The translations under genes and the position numbers were made by a program. Under the pieces are notes generated by a model that was not told the origin of the DNA, made no database searches, and was given only the letters and a program-made list of their open reading frames with translations. From Candidatus Avimicrobium faecavium (lineage in GTDB: Bacteria > Bacillota > Clostridia > Oscillospirales > Ruminococcaceae), in NCBI GenBank assembly GCA_904419105.1, contig CAJFQR010000025.1, forward strand, positions 1 through 15,037: DNA of 15,037 nt, in the 5' to 3' direction. How positions within the stretch are numbered: position 1 is the stretch's first letter; every line of letters begins with the position of its first letter. This document shows, in pieces, positions 1-7,899 of this stretch.

Positions 1-1450
1 CGTCCTTGCGGGCGAGCACCTCGTCAAAGCGGCTGATGTACTCATAGGGGTACTTGAAATTGAAGAGTCTCTTCAGGTCCTCCCCATGGGGATCCCGCAG
101 CTTGGAGACGGCGCCGGCGCCGCAGGCCAGGATGGTGTGGGTCTCGTCCATGATGTAGACATTGTACAGGCCCTCTTTGCCGGGGATGCAGTAGCCGGTG
201 TTCTCCAGGTTGTCGAGGATGTTGCGCTGCCGGTAGAGGTAGTAGGGCTCAAAGCCGCTCTCCCCAAGGCGGCGCTGGGCGTAGTCCACCATCTCGGTGA
301 CATCGCCGGTGAGGGCGGACAGATCCCCCCGCCGCTCGCCCGCCAGATCCGCCGAGCGCTTGACCGACAGCGTGTGGACGGTGATGTTCTCCGGGCGCAG
401 TTCAAGGAGCTTTTCCACCGTCTGCTCAAAGCTGGGCAGCGTGTCGGTGGGCAGCCCGGCGATGATGTCCATGTTGATGTTGTCAAAGCCCAGCTCCCGG
501 GCCATCTGATAGCAGTCCACCACCGCCTGCGCCGGGTGTTTTCTTCCGACAAAGCGCAGCACCTCATCGTTGAAGGTCTGGGGGTTGATGCTGATGCGGG
601 TCACCCCCGCCTCCTTGATGACCGCCAGCTTCTCCCGGGTGATGGTGTCCGGGCGGCCGGCCTCGATGGTGTACTCCCAGATGTCCGACAGGTCGAAGTG
701 CTCGGCCACACAGTCGGTGAGCGTCTTCAGCTGCTCAGCGGTGATGGAGGTCGGCGTGCCCCCGCCGAAGTAGACGGTGCGCAGCTTGAGCCCGCAGGCC
801 CGGGCCACCTCGGCGGTATGGGCAATCTCCCTGCACAGGCAGTCGATGTAGTCGGGCATCAGCTTCCAGGTCTTTTCGATCGAGTGGGAGACAAAGGAGC
901 AGTACAGGCACCGGCTCGGGCAGAAGGGGATCGAGATGTACAGGCTGAAGCTGTCCGGCGTGTTCCGGGACAGGATCGCGTGCTCCTTCTTCTGGGTGGC
1001 CAGAGCCAGGTCGATCTTCTCATCGCTGACCAGGTAGTCCTCCCGCAGCCTCTCCCGGATCTCCCCGGCGGTAAGCCCCTGATCCATCCAACGCTGCACC
1101 AGTTTCACCGGGCGGATGCCGGTGAGCACCCCCCATTTGGGCGCGATGCCGGTGAGCGGCGCCAGCAGCCGGTAGAGCATCCGGGACAGATGCAGTTCAC
1201 ACTGTTTTTCCGGGTCCTCCCCCTCTGTCAGCGGGATGATCTCGCTGGCCCCGGTGCTGCGCCCGTCCCGCTCAACGGTAAGGCTCAGCGAGGCCCGCCC
1301 CGGGCGGATGTTCGCCTCCGAGAGGATAAAGTTCTCCTCCAGCTCCTCCCCCTCTTTGGCGGGAATCACCTTTTCCCCGCGGAAGAAGAGCATCGCCACG
1401 CCGGAGAGCTCATAGGTAAAGTCCGCCCCTTCGCAAAATACTGTCATCAT
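1..1450 (-). CDS. hemZ: HemZ-type radical SAM coproporphyrinogen dehydrogenase, 3' end cut by the window
   Basis: This is a radical SAM protein of the HemN/HemZ family. HemN-type enzymes oxidatively decarboxylate coproporphyrinogen III without oxygen; HemZ members are assigned this role mostly by homology. 483 codons are visible and the frame is still open at base 1, so the C-terminus is missing. The 4Fe-4S motif PFCPSRCLYCSF is clear (C177, C181, C184), as is the SAM-binding GGGTPTS (229-235). The roughly 170-residue N-terminal part before the radical SAM core is typical of HemZ rather than HemN. The start is the ATG at 1450 (a second ATG follows at 1447), because an in-frame TGA lies at 1469-1471. 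The ribosome binding site (AAAGG, 14 bases away) is weak, so translation may be coupled to the MBL gene that ends 10 bp upstream. It is the last visible gene of the PAP2-recJ-rel-dtd-MBL-hemZ run. Whether the host makes heme is not shown here. Confidence 0.9.
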   Translation of the reverse strand, partial: MMTVFCEGADFTYELSGVAMLFFRGEKVIPAKEGEELEENFILSEANIRPGRASLSLTVERDGRSTGASEIIPLTEGEDPEKQCELHLSRMLYRLLAPLTGIAPKWGVLTGIRPVKLVQRWMDQGLTAGEIRERLREDYLVSDEKIDLALATQKKEHAILSRNTPDSFSLYISIPFCPSRCLYCSFVSHSIEKTWKLMPDYIDCLCREIAHTAEVARACGLKLRTVYFGGGTPTSITAEQLKTLTDCVAEHFDLSDIWEYTIEAGRPDTITREKLAVIKEAGVTRISINPQTFNDEVLRFVGRKHPAQAVVDCYQMARELGFDNINMDIIAGLPTDTLPSFEQTVEKLLELRPENITVHTLSVKRSADLAGERRGDLSALTGDVTEMVDYAQRRLGESGFEPYYLYRQRNILDNLENTGYCIPGKEGLYNVYIMDETHTILACGAGAVSKLRDPHGEDLKRLFNFKYPYEYISRFDEVLARKD

Positions 1451-1460
1451 CGGAAGTCGA

Positions 1461-2087
1461 TCAACCTTTCAGATAGGGATTTGTCTTGCGCTCCTGGCTC
1501 ATCATCGTCGGCAGGCCGTGGCCCGGGCAGACGGTATACTCTCCGGGCAGACCACGCAGCCGCAGCAGCGACCGGCGCAGCGTCTCATAGTCGCCGCCGG
1601 GGAAATCGGTGCGCCCGATGCTGCCCTGGAACAGCGTGTCCCCGCAGAAGAGCACATCGCCGCACCGATAGGTGACGCCGCCGGGGGTGTGGCCCGGCGT
1701 CTCCAGGACGGTGAACTCCAGCTCATCGAGGGCAAGGGTGTCCCCTTCTTTTACGGTGGCGGTCAGCGGCAGCACCGCCGGCTCCTTCGCTCCGCCGAGC
1801 ATTGCCGCAAGGCTCGCCTCCGGATCGCCGTAGGCCGGGGCGTCCTTCTCTCCAAGGTAGACGGCGCAGTCGGGATAGGCCTCACACAGAGCCGCCACAC
1901 CGCCGGTGTGGTCGTAGTGGGCGTGGGTGAGCAGGATCATCGACGGGGCGGAGCCCAGGTCCTCAATCTTCTGGATGATGCGCTCCGGGTCGGCGCCGGG
2001 GTCCACCAGAGCGATGGAGCGCTTTTCACTCATGATCAGATAGCAGTTGGTGCCCAGCGGCCCAACGGTCAGCGTATAGATGCGCAC
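1461..2087 (-). CDS. MBL-fold metallo-hydrolase, glyoxalase II-like (YcbL/GloB type)
   Basis: A 208-residue metallo-beta-lactamase-fold hydrolase. The zinc ligands are all present: THAHYDH (H55, H57, D59, H60), H133 in PGHTPGG, D150 in FCGDTLF and H190 in CPGHG. The short length and missing C-terminal glyoxalase II substrate domain match the YcbL-like group, which hydrolyses thioesters such as S-lactoylglutathione or related thiol esters. The true substrate in this organism is unknown. The start is GTG at 2087, directly abutting the dtd stop (TGA at 2088-2090), with an AGGAGG inside the last dtd codons 8-9 bases upstream, so translational coupling is likely. An MBL gene next to rel and dtd is a familiar arrangement in Clostridia. 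Confidence 0.93.
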   Translation of the reverse strand: MRIYTLTVGPLGTNCYLIMSEKRSIALVDPGADPERIIQKIEDLGSAPSMILLTHAHYDHTGGVAALCEAYPDCAVYLGEKDAPAYGDPEASLAAMLGGAKEPAVLPLTATVKEGDTLALDELEFTVLETPGHTPGGVTYRCGDVLFCGDTLFQGSIGRTDFPGGDYETLRRSLLRLRGLPGEYTVCPGHGLPTMMSQERKTNPYLKG

Positions 2088-2582
2088 TCAGCGTCCCTCC
2101 TTTTCCAGCTTGCGGACAGCCACCCGCTTGGGGCTGATCTCATCGGTGTCGAGGACGATGGTCACCGGGCCGTCGTTCTGGATGTAGACCTGCATATCCG
2201 CGCCAAACTGCCCGGTGGCCACCTTCTCGACCCCGAGGGCGATGAGCTCATGGACAAAGGCCTCGTAGAGCGGCTCGCTCACCGGCGGCTTTCCCGCCGC
2301 GATGAAGGACGGGCGGTTCCCCTTTTTGCAGTCGGCATAGAGGGTGAACTGGGAGACCACCAGCGCGCTGCCCCCGATGTCCATCAGGGAGAGGTTCATC
2401 TTTTCGTTCTCATCGGTGAAGATGCGCAGGTTGACGATCTTCTTCGCCAGAAAGCGCATCTCCTCCTCGGTGTCGGTCTCGGCCACGCCGAGAAGGATCA
2501 TCAGCCCCTGGCCGATCTCGCCGACCGTCTCGCCGGCAATCTCCACCCGGGAGGCGGCGACCCGCTGTACTACTGCTCGCAT
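2088..2582 (-). CDS. dtd: D-aminoacyl-tRNA deacylase
   Basis: Dtd removes D-amino acids (and glycine from tRNA-Ala) mischarged on tRNA, protecting translation in the cytoplasm. The 164-residue product has the normal family length and both active-site signatures: SQFTLYAD from residue 77 and NDGPVT at 136-141. It begins MRAVVQRV, the usual N-terminus of the family. The ATG at 2582 is preceded by AGGAGGG at good spacing. The frame stays open 90 bases further upstream into rel, but that extension is rel coding sequence read in another frame and lacks family similarity. It lies 10 bp after the rel stop and touches the MBL gene start. Confidence 0.96.
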   Translation of the reverse strand: MRAVVQRVAASRVEIAGETVGEIGQGLMILLGVAETDTEEEMRFLAKKIVNLRIFTDENEKMNLSLMDIGGSALVVSQFTLYADCKKGNRPSFIAAGKPPVSEPLYEAFVHELIALGVEKVATGQFGADMQVYIQNDGPVTIVLDTDEISPKRVAVRKLEKEGR

Positions 2583-2592
2583 AGAGTCCCTC

Positions 2593-4776
2593 CTATTGAT
2601 TGGCCCGCTTGACATCGACGACGCCGTCGATCTTGCGCAGGTTGGACATGATGTTGGTAAGCTGCTCCACATTCACGGTGCCCAGTGTCAGCGTGACCGA
2701 GGTCATGCCGTCCTTGAGCTCCCGGGCCTGTAGAGCGTGGATGGGGATGTGCATGTTGTTCAGGGTGATGCTCACCTCGGCGATGAGCAGCCCCCGGTCC
2801 CGGGCCAGCAGCTCGATGGAGGATTTGAACACCTCCCGCTGGGTGGTCTCAGCCCAGTGGGCGGAGACCCAGCGGCTGGCCTGCTCCGGGTCCTTCATCG
2901 AATTGGCCACATTCGGGCAGTCGATCTTATGGATCGACACACCGGAGCCCCGGGTGATATATCCGATGATCTCGTCGCCGGGCAGCGGGTTGCAGCACTG
3001 GGCGAATTTGACCAGGCAGCTGTCCAGCCCTTCGACGATGACCCCGCTGGACACCTTCGACTTCTTCTCCACCAGCTTGGGCATGGTCTGGGCGGCCTTT
3101 TCCTCCTCGGTGGTGCGGAACATCCGGATGTAATCGCTCTTGATGCGCGGGGCAATCTTGGACAGGGAGATGCCGCCGTAGCCGATGGCCGCCAGGAAAT
3201 CGTCCACGCTGTTCATCTGCTGCTTCTCCGCCAGATAGGAGAGGAAGTCCTCCTCCTGCTGGTCGGTGAGGGAGATGGAGCTGCGGCGGAACTCCTTTTC
3301 GAGCTCCTCCCGGCCGGCGGCGATGTTCTCCTCCCGCTTCTCCTTTTTGAACCAGGATCGGATCTTGTTGCGGGCCTCGCTGGTCTTGACAATCTTCAGC
3401 CAGTCCCGGTTGGGGCCCTTGGTGTTGCCGGTGATGATCTCGATGACCATACCGGTCTTGACCGGGGTGTCGATCGGCACGATGCGCCCGTCCACCTTGG
3501 CGCCCATCATGCGGTTGCCTACCGCCGAATGGATGGCATAGGCAAAGTCGATGATGGTGGAGCCGCTGGGCAGGCTGATGACGTCGCCCTTCGGCGTGAA
3601 GGCGAACACCTCCTCCGGGGCGATGTCCGTTTTGATCGAGCGGACAATGTCCTCCACATCGTCGCTCTCCTGCTGGGCCTCAAGGAGCTGACGCACCCAG
3701 GCGATCTTCTCCTCCAGGCTGTCCTTGCCGCTGAGGCCGGCCTTGTACTTCCAGTGGGCGGCTACGCCGTATTCCGCCACATAGTGCATATCCCAGGTGC
3801 GGATCTGGATCTCGAAGGGGATTCCCTCCTTGTCCAGTACGGTGGTGTGCAGCGACTGGTACATATTGGCCTTGGGCATCGAGATGTAGTCCTTGAAGCG
3901 GTTGGGGATCGGCCGGAACAGATCATGGACGATGCCCAGCACATTGTAGCACTCAATGACGGTGTCAACGATGACCCGCAGCGCGTAGACATCGAAGATC
4001 TCGTCAAAGTCCCGGCCCTGCATATACACCTTGCGGTAGATGCCGTAGATGCTCTTGACCCGGCTCTCAAGGTGGAAGTTCATATGCTCGGCGGTGAGCC
4101 TGTCGGACAGGCGCTGGCGCATCATCGCCAGAAATTTGTCCCGCTCGTCCCTGCGCAGCTTGAGCTGGGATTCAATCTCGGCGTAGGCATCCGGGTCGAG
4201 AAAGCGCAGCGCCGTATCCTCCAGCTCCTCCTTGACCAGCTTGAGGCCGAGCCGGTGGGCCAGCGGCGCGTAGACCTCCATTGTCTCCAGCGATTTGTCC
4301 CGCTGCTTCTGCGGAGGCATCGACTCAAGGGTGCGCATATTGTGCAGCCGGTCTGCCAGCTTGATGATGATAACCCTGACATCCTGCGCCATGGCCAGCA
4401 GCATCTTGCGGACATTTTCCGCCTGCTGTTCCTCCCGGGTGGAGAAGGGCACCTGCCCCAGCTTGGTGACGCCATCCACCATCAGCGCCACATCCTTGCC
4501 GAACTGCTTTTCAATGCTGTCGCTGGTGGTGGCGGTATCCTCCACCACATCGTGGAGCAGGGCGGCCACCAGCGTATCGGTATCCATTCCCAGCCCCACC
4601 AGTATGATGGCCACGGCGACAGGGTGAGAGATATACGGCTCACCGGAGCGGCGGCGCTGGTCCTTGTGGGCCTCCTCCGCCACCTTGTAGGCGGCCATGA
4701 TGCGGTCAGTGTCGTAGTTCCGGCCGCTGTCCTCAATGGCCTGCATCAGATCGGAAATGGTATAGATCTTCTCCAT
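2593..4776 (-). CDS. rel: Bifunctional (p)ppGpp synthetase/hydrolase, RelA/SpoT family
   Basis: Makes pppGpp/ppGpp from ATP and GTP/GDP during amino-acid starvation and degrades it again; a cytoplasmic, ribosome-associated long Rel. The 727 residues show every expected domain. The HD hydrolase (about 25-180) carries H51, HDVVED (75-80) and KLADRLHNMRT with D142. The synthetase (about 235-345) has RVKSIYGIYRK (239-249), E322 in EIQIRT and EYGVAAHWKYK. The TGS domain is at about 388-449, the Cys-rich region has CCNPLPGD (C594, C595) and HKIDC, and a C-terminal ACT domain sits at about 648-725. The RFKD motif (293-296) is the RxKD type found in bifunctional enzymes rather than the ExDD of monofunctional RelA. 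Both catalytic sites look intact. The ATG at 4776 follows AGGTGA about 10 bases upstream and lies 19 bp after recJ. Confidence 0.97.
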   Translation of the reverse strand: MEKIYTISDLMQAIEDSGRNYDTDRIMAAYKVAEEAHKDQRRRSGEPYISHPVAVAIILVGLGMDTDTLVAALLHDVVEDTATTSDSIEKQFGKDVALMVDGVTKLGQVPFSTREEQQAENVRKMLLAMAQDVRVIIIKLADRLHNMRTLESMPPQKQRDKSLETMEVYAPLAHRLGLKLVKEELEDTALRFLDPDAYAEIESQLKLRRDERDKFLAMMRQRLSDRLTAEHMNFHLESRVKSIYGIYRKVYMQGRDFDEIFDVYALRVIVDTVIECYNVLGIVHDLFRPIPNRFKDYISMPKANMYQSLHTTVLDKEGIPFEIQIRTWDMHYVAEYGVAAHWKYKAGLSGKDSLEEKIAWVRQLLEAQQESDDVEDIVRSIKTDIAPEEVFAFTPKGDVISLPSGSTIIDFAYAIHSAVGNRMMGAKVDGRIVPIDTPVKTGMVIEIITGNTKGPNRDWLKIVKTSEARNKIRSWFKKEKREENIAAGREELEKEFRRSSISLTDQQEEDFLSYLAEKQQMNSVDDFLAAIGYGGISLSKIAPRIKSDYIRMFRTTEEEKAAQTMPKLVEKKSKVSSGVIVEGLDSCLVKFAQCCNPLPGDEIIGYITRGSGVSIHKIDCPNVANSMKDPEQASRWVSAHWAETTQREVFKSSIELLARDRGLLIAEVSITLNNMHIPIHALQARELKDGMTSVTLTLGTVNVEQLTNIMSNLRKIDGVVDVKRANQ

Positions 4777-4795
4777 AAAGTCCTGTCACCTCATT

Positions 4796-6835
4796 TCATA
4801 TCGTCCCGCGCAGGCGGCAGATGGCCGCCGCGTTCATCAGATCCACCTTTTGGCTCACCGGCAGCACCCGGAAGCCGCCGGCCTCCCGCGTGATAAGCCC
4901 CTGCTCCTCCATGGCGTCCAGCACCACCAGCAGTCTGCCGTAGCCGATGCCGCTGCCCATCAGCCGCTGCCAGAGCAGGTCCGCATCTCCGGCAAAGCCG
5001 CCGTGCCGGTTCAGATACCGGTAGACCACCGCCGCATCCTCCCGGGTCGGGCAGATCAGTGCATCCTCTTCCGGGCGGTGCTCCCCGCCAAGGGCGTTCT
5101 CATAGATACGGCGCTGGTAGCACACCGCCTCCTGGTCGACGCCGTGCAGCCGCAGGTCCTCCACCTTGAGGGCCACGCTTTTGACCTCCCGGTAGACCGA
5201 GATCTCCGCCGTCACCACCAGGTCCAGCAGGTCGCCGGGCAGATAGCCGAACTGATCCGGCCCGGTGCCGAACAGCAGCGCCTGGAAGGCGGTGCCGTCT
5301 TTGGAGAGGCCAAGGCGCAGGTGCTTGCCGCCGGAGAGGGGCTGGATCCGCTCCAGCCTGGCGCCGTCGATCTCAAAGAGGGGCAGCGGGTTCCCGGCGC
5401 CGAAGGGCTCCAGTCTGGACAGCCCCTGAACCTCTGGCACGGTGAGCTCGGCGGGCTCCACCACGCCGGTGACCTCCAATTTGTCGTAGGGCATGATCGG
5501 GTATCTCTCCCGGAAAAAGCCCTCAAACCGCTCCCGGAATGCCGGAAGGTTCTCCAGCGGTACGGTGAAACCGGCCGCCGCCGCATGGCCGCCGTAGTGA
5601 CTGAGCAGGTCACCGCAGGCTGCCACCGCCTCGATCACCGAGACCCCGTCGATGCTCCGCCCGGAGGAACGGCCCTCCTTTTCATCGGTGGAGATGAGAA
5701 AGGCCGGCCGGCCGTATTTTTCCACCAGCTTGGAGCAGAGGATCCCGATGACCCCATGGTGCCAGCCCGCCCCGTCGATGAGGATGGCCCGCTGGCGTAC
5801 CAGCGACGGATCCTGCTGGATACGAGCCGCCACCTCCGAAAGGATCTGCCCCTCAATCTCCTTGCGCTGGTCATTATAGCCGCAGAGGATCTCCGCCTTC
5901 TCGGCGGCGGTGGTCTCGCTCTCGGTGAGCAGCAGCTCCAGCGCGTCGTAGACATCGCCCATCCGCCCGGCGGCATTGAGGCGGGGCACCAGACCGAAGG
6001 CCACATTGGTGGCGGTAAGGGCCCGGCCTTCGAGCCCGGCGGCGCGGATCAGCGCCCGGATCCCCGGGCGGATGCTGTCGGCCAGCTGGCCCAGCCCGTG
6101 CCGGACAAAGGTGCGGTTGTCGTGGGTGAGGGGCATCACATCGCCGACGGTGCCCAACGCCGTCAGGTCACCGTACTGCTCGATGAGCTCGCTGCCGTCA
6201 TCCCCGTCCAGCGCACACACCAGCTTGAAGGCCACCCCGACGCCGGCCAGCCCCTTGAAGGGGCTCGGGCAGTCGGGCCGGTGCGGATCCACCACGGCCA
6301 CCGCCTCCGGCAGCGTCTCCCGGGGCTGGTGGTGGTCGGTGACCACCACATCGAGGCCGATCTCCCGGGCGTGGGCGATCTCCGCATGGGCGGAGACGCC
6401 GTTGTCCACCGTGATGATCAGCTCCGCCCCCCGGACCTCCCGCAGAAAGTCCAGCGCCTCATTGTTGAGGCCGTAGCCCTCCTGCTCCCGGTCGGGGATA
6501 TAGAAGAGCACATCGGCGCCGACCGCCTCAAGATAGCTGGTGAGCAGCGCCGTGGAGGTGACCCCGTCGCAGTCGTAGTCGCCGTAGACCACGATCCGCT
6601 CGCCGTCCCGGATGGCGGCAAGGATCCGCTCCACCGCCTTGTCCATATCCCGCAGGAGGAAGGGGTCAAACAGGGCGTCCCGGGCACCGAGCTGCTCCGA
6701 GGCCTCGGCCATCGAACCGACGCCCCGGGCGGCAAGGACCTTGGCCGCCAGCCCGGTGAGGCCGGAGGCCCGCAGCCGTGCCAGCTCCTCCGGATCCCAT
6801 TCCCGGCGGGCGGTCTCCCAGTAGCGTACACCCAT
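4796..6835 (-). CDS. recJ: Single-stranded-DNA-specific 5'-3' exonuclease RecJ
   Basis: RecJ degrades single-stranded DNA 5' to 3' in recombination and mismatch/base-excision repair. The 679 residues show the DHH phosphoesterase motifs: VVYGDYDCDG (D86, D88, D90), D144 in TVDNG, VVVTDHHQ (D167, H168, H169) and GDVMPL with D232. The DHHA1 motif GGHAAAAG is at 415-422 and the OB-like region follows at about 450-570. After about residue 575 there is a C-terminal extension ending in a winged-helix-like stretch (LLVVLDAMEEQGLITREAGG), as in Firmicutes RecJ, which is longer than the E. coli protein. The ATG at 6835 has AAGGAGG about 9 bases upstream. It sits 29 bp after the PAP2-like gene and 19 bp before rel, clearly in one transcription unit. 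Confidence 0.96.
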   Translation of the reverse strand: MGVRYWETARREWDPEELARLRASGLTGLAAKVLAARGVGSMAEASEQLGARDALFDPFLLRDMDKAVERILAAIRDGERIVVYGDYDCDGVTSTALLTSYLEAVGADVLFYIPDREQEGYGLNNEALDFLREVRGAELIITVDNGVSAHAEIAHAREIGLDVVVTDHHQPRETLPEAVAVVDPHRPDCPSPFKGLAGVGVAFKLVCALDGDDGSELIEQYGDLTALGTVGDVMPLTHDNRTFVRHGLGQLADSIRPGIRALIRAAGLEGRALTATNVAFGLVPRLNAAGRMGDVYDALELLLTESETTAAEKAEILCGYNDQRKEIEGQILSEVAARIQQDPSLVRQRAILIDGAGWHHGVIGILCSKLVEKYGRPAFLISTDEKEGRSSGRSIDGVSVIEAVAACGDLLSHYGGHAAAAGFTVPLENLPAFRERFEGFFRERYPIMPYDKLEVTGVVEPAELTVPEVQGLSRLEPFGAGNPLPLFEIDGARLERIQPLSGGKHLRLGLSKDGTAFQALLFGTGPDQFGYLPGDLLDLVVTAEISVYREVKSVALKVEDLRLHGVDQEAVCYQRRIYENALGGEHRPEEDALICPTREDAAVVYRYLNRHGGFAGDADLLWQRLMGSGIGYGRLLVVLDAMEEQGLITREAGGFRVLPVSQKVDLMNAAAICRLRGTI

Positions 6836-6864
6836 CGTCTCTTCCTCCTTGGCGGGCTGCCCCG

Positions 6865-7683
6865 CTATCGTCTCAGTTTCTTAAACAGCATCGGGCAGAG
6901 CCCGTATCCGGCAAAGCCGGTGGCAAACAGCCGCACCGCGGCAAAGGGCGCCGACTCCGGGAGCAGTCCCCCGAGGGCGTAGATCCCGCCGGTGAGGGCG
7001 GTGCCGGTCACCAGCCGGAAGAGCACCCCGGCCATCTCCGACTGGCGGCCCACCCGCACGAAGTTCTCCTCAAAGGCGCAGCCGGCGGCAAAGCCGCCGA
7101 GCAGCCCCCAGGCCGCGAGGAACTCCTCCGACCAGCCGAAGGGCAGCAGCACCGTCAGCACGGCCCAGCTGGCGGCGTAGAGCCCCACATGGCCCAGCGC
7201 CCGGTCCCGGAGCCTGGCACAGAGCCAGGCCGCCGCCACGCCGAGCAGCAGCCCGACGAACACATCCCGGGGATACCCGCCGCCGAGGTACATCTCTCCA
7301 AAGGCGGTGAGGAACATAGCTGCAATGGAGCCGATCCACAGGGCGTCCCCGCCCTGCCAGAGGGACAGGGCGCTGCCGCCGGCAGCCACCCGCTGCACCC
7401 GGTCGCTCGGGAAGGTGGGTCCGGTATCCGGCAGCAGCGCACGGATGCCCTCCTCTCCCGCGGGGCCCGCCAGCCGGAAAATCCCCCGGAGCCCCCGGCC
7501 CAGCACCGTCGAGGTGAACACGGCGTAGGCCGCCGCCCGGCCGGCCTCCTTCTCCCGCCAGTAGAGCCAGAGCAGGAGCAGCAGCCACAGCGCCGGATCG
7601 GCGAGATGGACTGCGGCGGAAAAGAACACATCCAGCACCGGCGACGCAGCGCTCTGGATGTAGCGAAGAAGATCAAGTTCCAA
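6865..7683 (-). CDS. PAP2-family membrane protein with degenerate phosphatase motifs
   Basis: A 272-residue polytopic membrane protein, with hydrophobic segments at about 31-42, 50-62, 113-128, 141-155, 165-181, 188-203, 220-240 and 248-264. The order and spacing match PAP2 phosphatases (lipid phosphate or undecaprenyl-pyrophosphate phosphatases), but the catalytic residues are changed. The usual PSGH reads FPSDR (91-95), so the catalytic His is lost. The SR-x5-H-x3-D block reads GEMYLGGGYPRD (129-140), with the Arg and His gone and only the Asp kept. The RP of the first motif reads GP. It is therefore probably not an ordinary phosphatase and may be structural, ligand-binding or decaying. The chosen start is TTG at 7683, because AGGAGG lies 7 bases upstream and the residues after it fit the family N-terminus. 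The frame is open upstream but crosses the promoter. It is the first gene of the recJ-rel run. Confidence 0.82.
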   Translation of the reverse strand: MELDLLRYIQSAASPVLDVFFSAAVHLADPALWLLLLLWLYWREKEAGRAAAYAVFTSTVLGRGLRGIFRLAGPAGEEGIRALLPDTGPTFPSDRVQRVAAGGSALSLWQGGDALWIGSIAAMFLTAFGEMYLGGGYPRDVFVGLLLGVAAAWLCARLRDRALGHVGLYAASWAVLTVLLPFGWSEEFLAAWGLLGGFAAGCAFEENFVRVGRQSEMAGVLFRLVTGTALTGGIYALGGLLPESAPFAAVRLFATGFAGYGLCPMLFKKLRR

Positions 7684-7756
7684 CTGGGTGCCTCCTGGAC
7701 GCGCAAATCCCCTCGATGGCCGCCGTTCCCGGCGCCAAAAAGAGCTTAACAAGATA

Positions 7757-7770
7757 AGTATACCATAAAG
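7757..7770 (-). promoter_or_regulatory. Extended -10 promoter for the PAP2-recJ-rel-dtd-MBL-hemZ unit
   Basis: On the minus strand this reads CTTTATGGTATACT, an extended -10 (TGG + TATACT) of sigma-A type. The -35 region is poor (best TGGAAC at 17 bases), as often tolerated with an extended -10. The start of transcription would be near 7750, giving an untranslated leader of about 65 bases before the TTG at 7683. It lies just after the terminator of the preceding gene. Fourteen bases are almost identical to the ispD promoter. Confidence 0.65.
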
Positions 7771-7861
7771 TGCTACCGAGTTCCAGATCGGGAAGCGGCT
7801 TCCTGTCAAATTTCGGCGGACAGTATTGTGCGGTCCGTCTCTTTTCCCGGCACAGGGACAG

Positions 7862-7888
7862 AAAACAGGCGGCCGGATGGCCGCCTGT
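7862..7888 (-). terminator. Rho-independent terminator after the FAD dehydrogenase gene
   Basis: A perfect 10-bp stem, ACAGGCGGCC paired with GGCCGCCTGT (7865-7888), closes a 4-base loop. On the minus strand it is followed by a T run (TTTTC, counting the last stem base). It lies 11 bp after the stop of the COG2509 gene and separates it from the PAP2-recJ unit. Confidence 0.88.
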
Positions 7889-7899
7889 CCCGCACCGCG

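Noticed and set aside
86..1675. Long open frame on the plus strand (529 codons) opposite hemZ and the MBL gene
   Set aside because: It is codon-aligned antisense to hemZ. Antisense stops there would need TTA, CTA or TCA codons, which this GC-rich genome avoids. The translation shows no family features and hemZ is clear on the other strand.
2737..4893. 718-codon plus-strand frame opposite rel
   Set aside because: Codon-aligned antisense shadow of rel for the same reason; the product is low-complexity, His/Asp/Gly/Leu-rich and lacks motifs.
6852..6865. Short hairpin GCGGG/CCCGC between the PAP2-like gene and recJ
   Set aside because: Five base pairs and no T tract; in GC-rich sequence this is expected by chance.
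4850..6982. 710-codon plus-strand frame opposite recJ
   Set aside because: Codon-aligned antisense shadow of recJ, running through the intergenic gap by chance; no ribosome binding site or motif supports it.
7684..7809. 42-residue N-terminal extension of the PAP2-like protein
   Set aside because: The extension crosses the -10 promoter, and a strong AGGAGG sits before the internal TTG, where family similarity begins.
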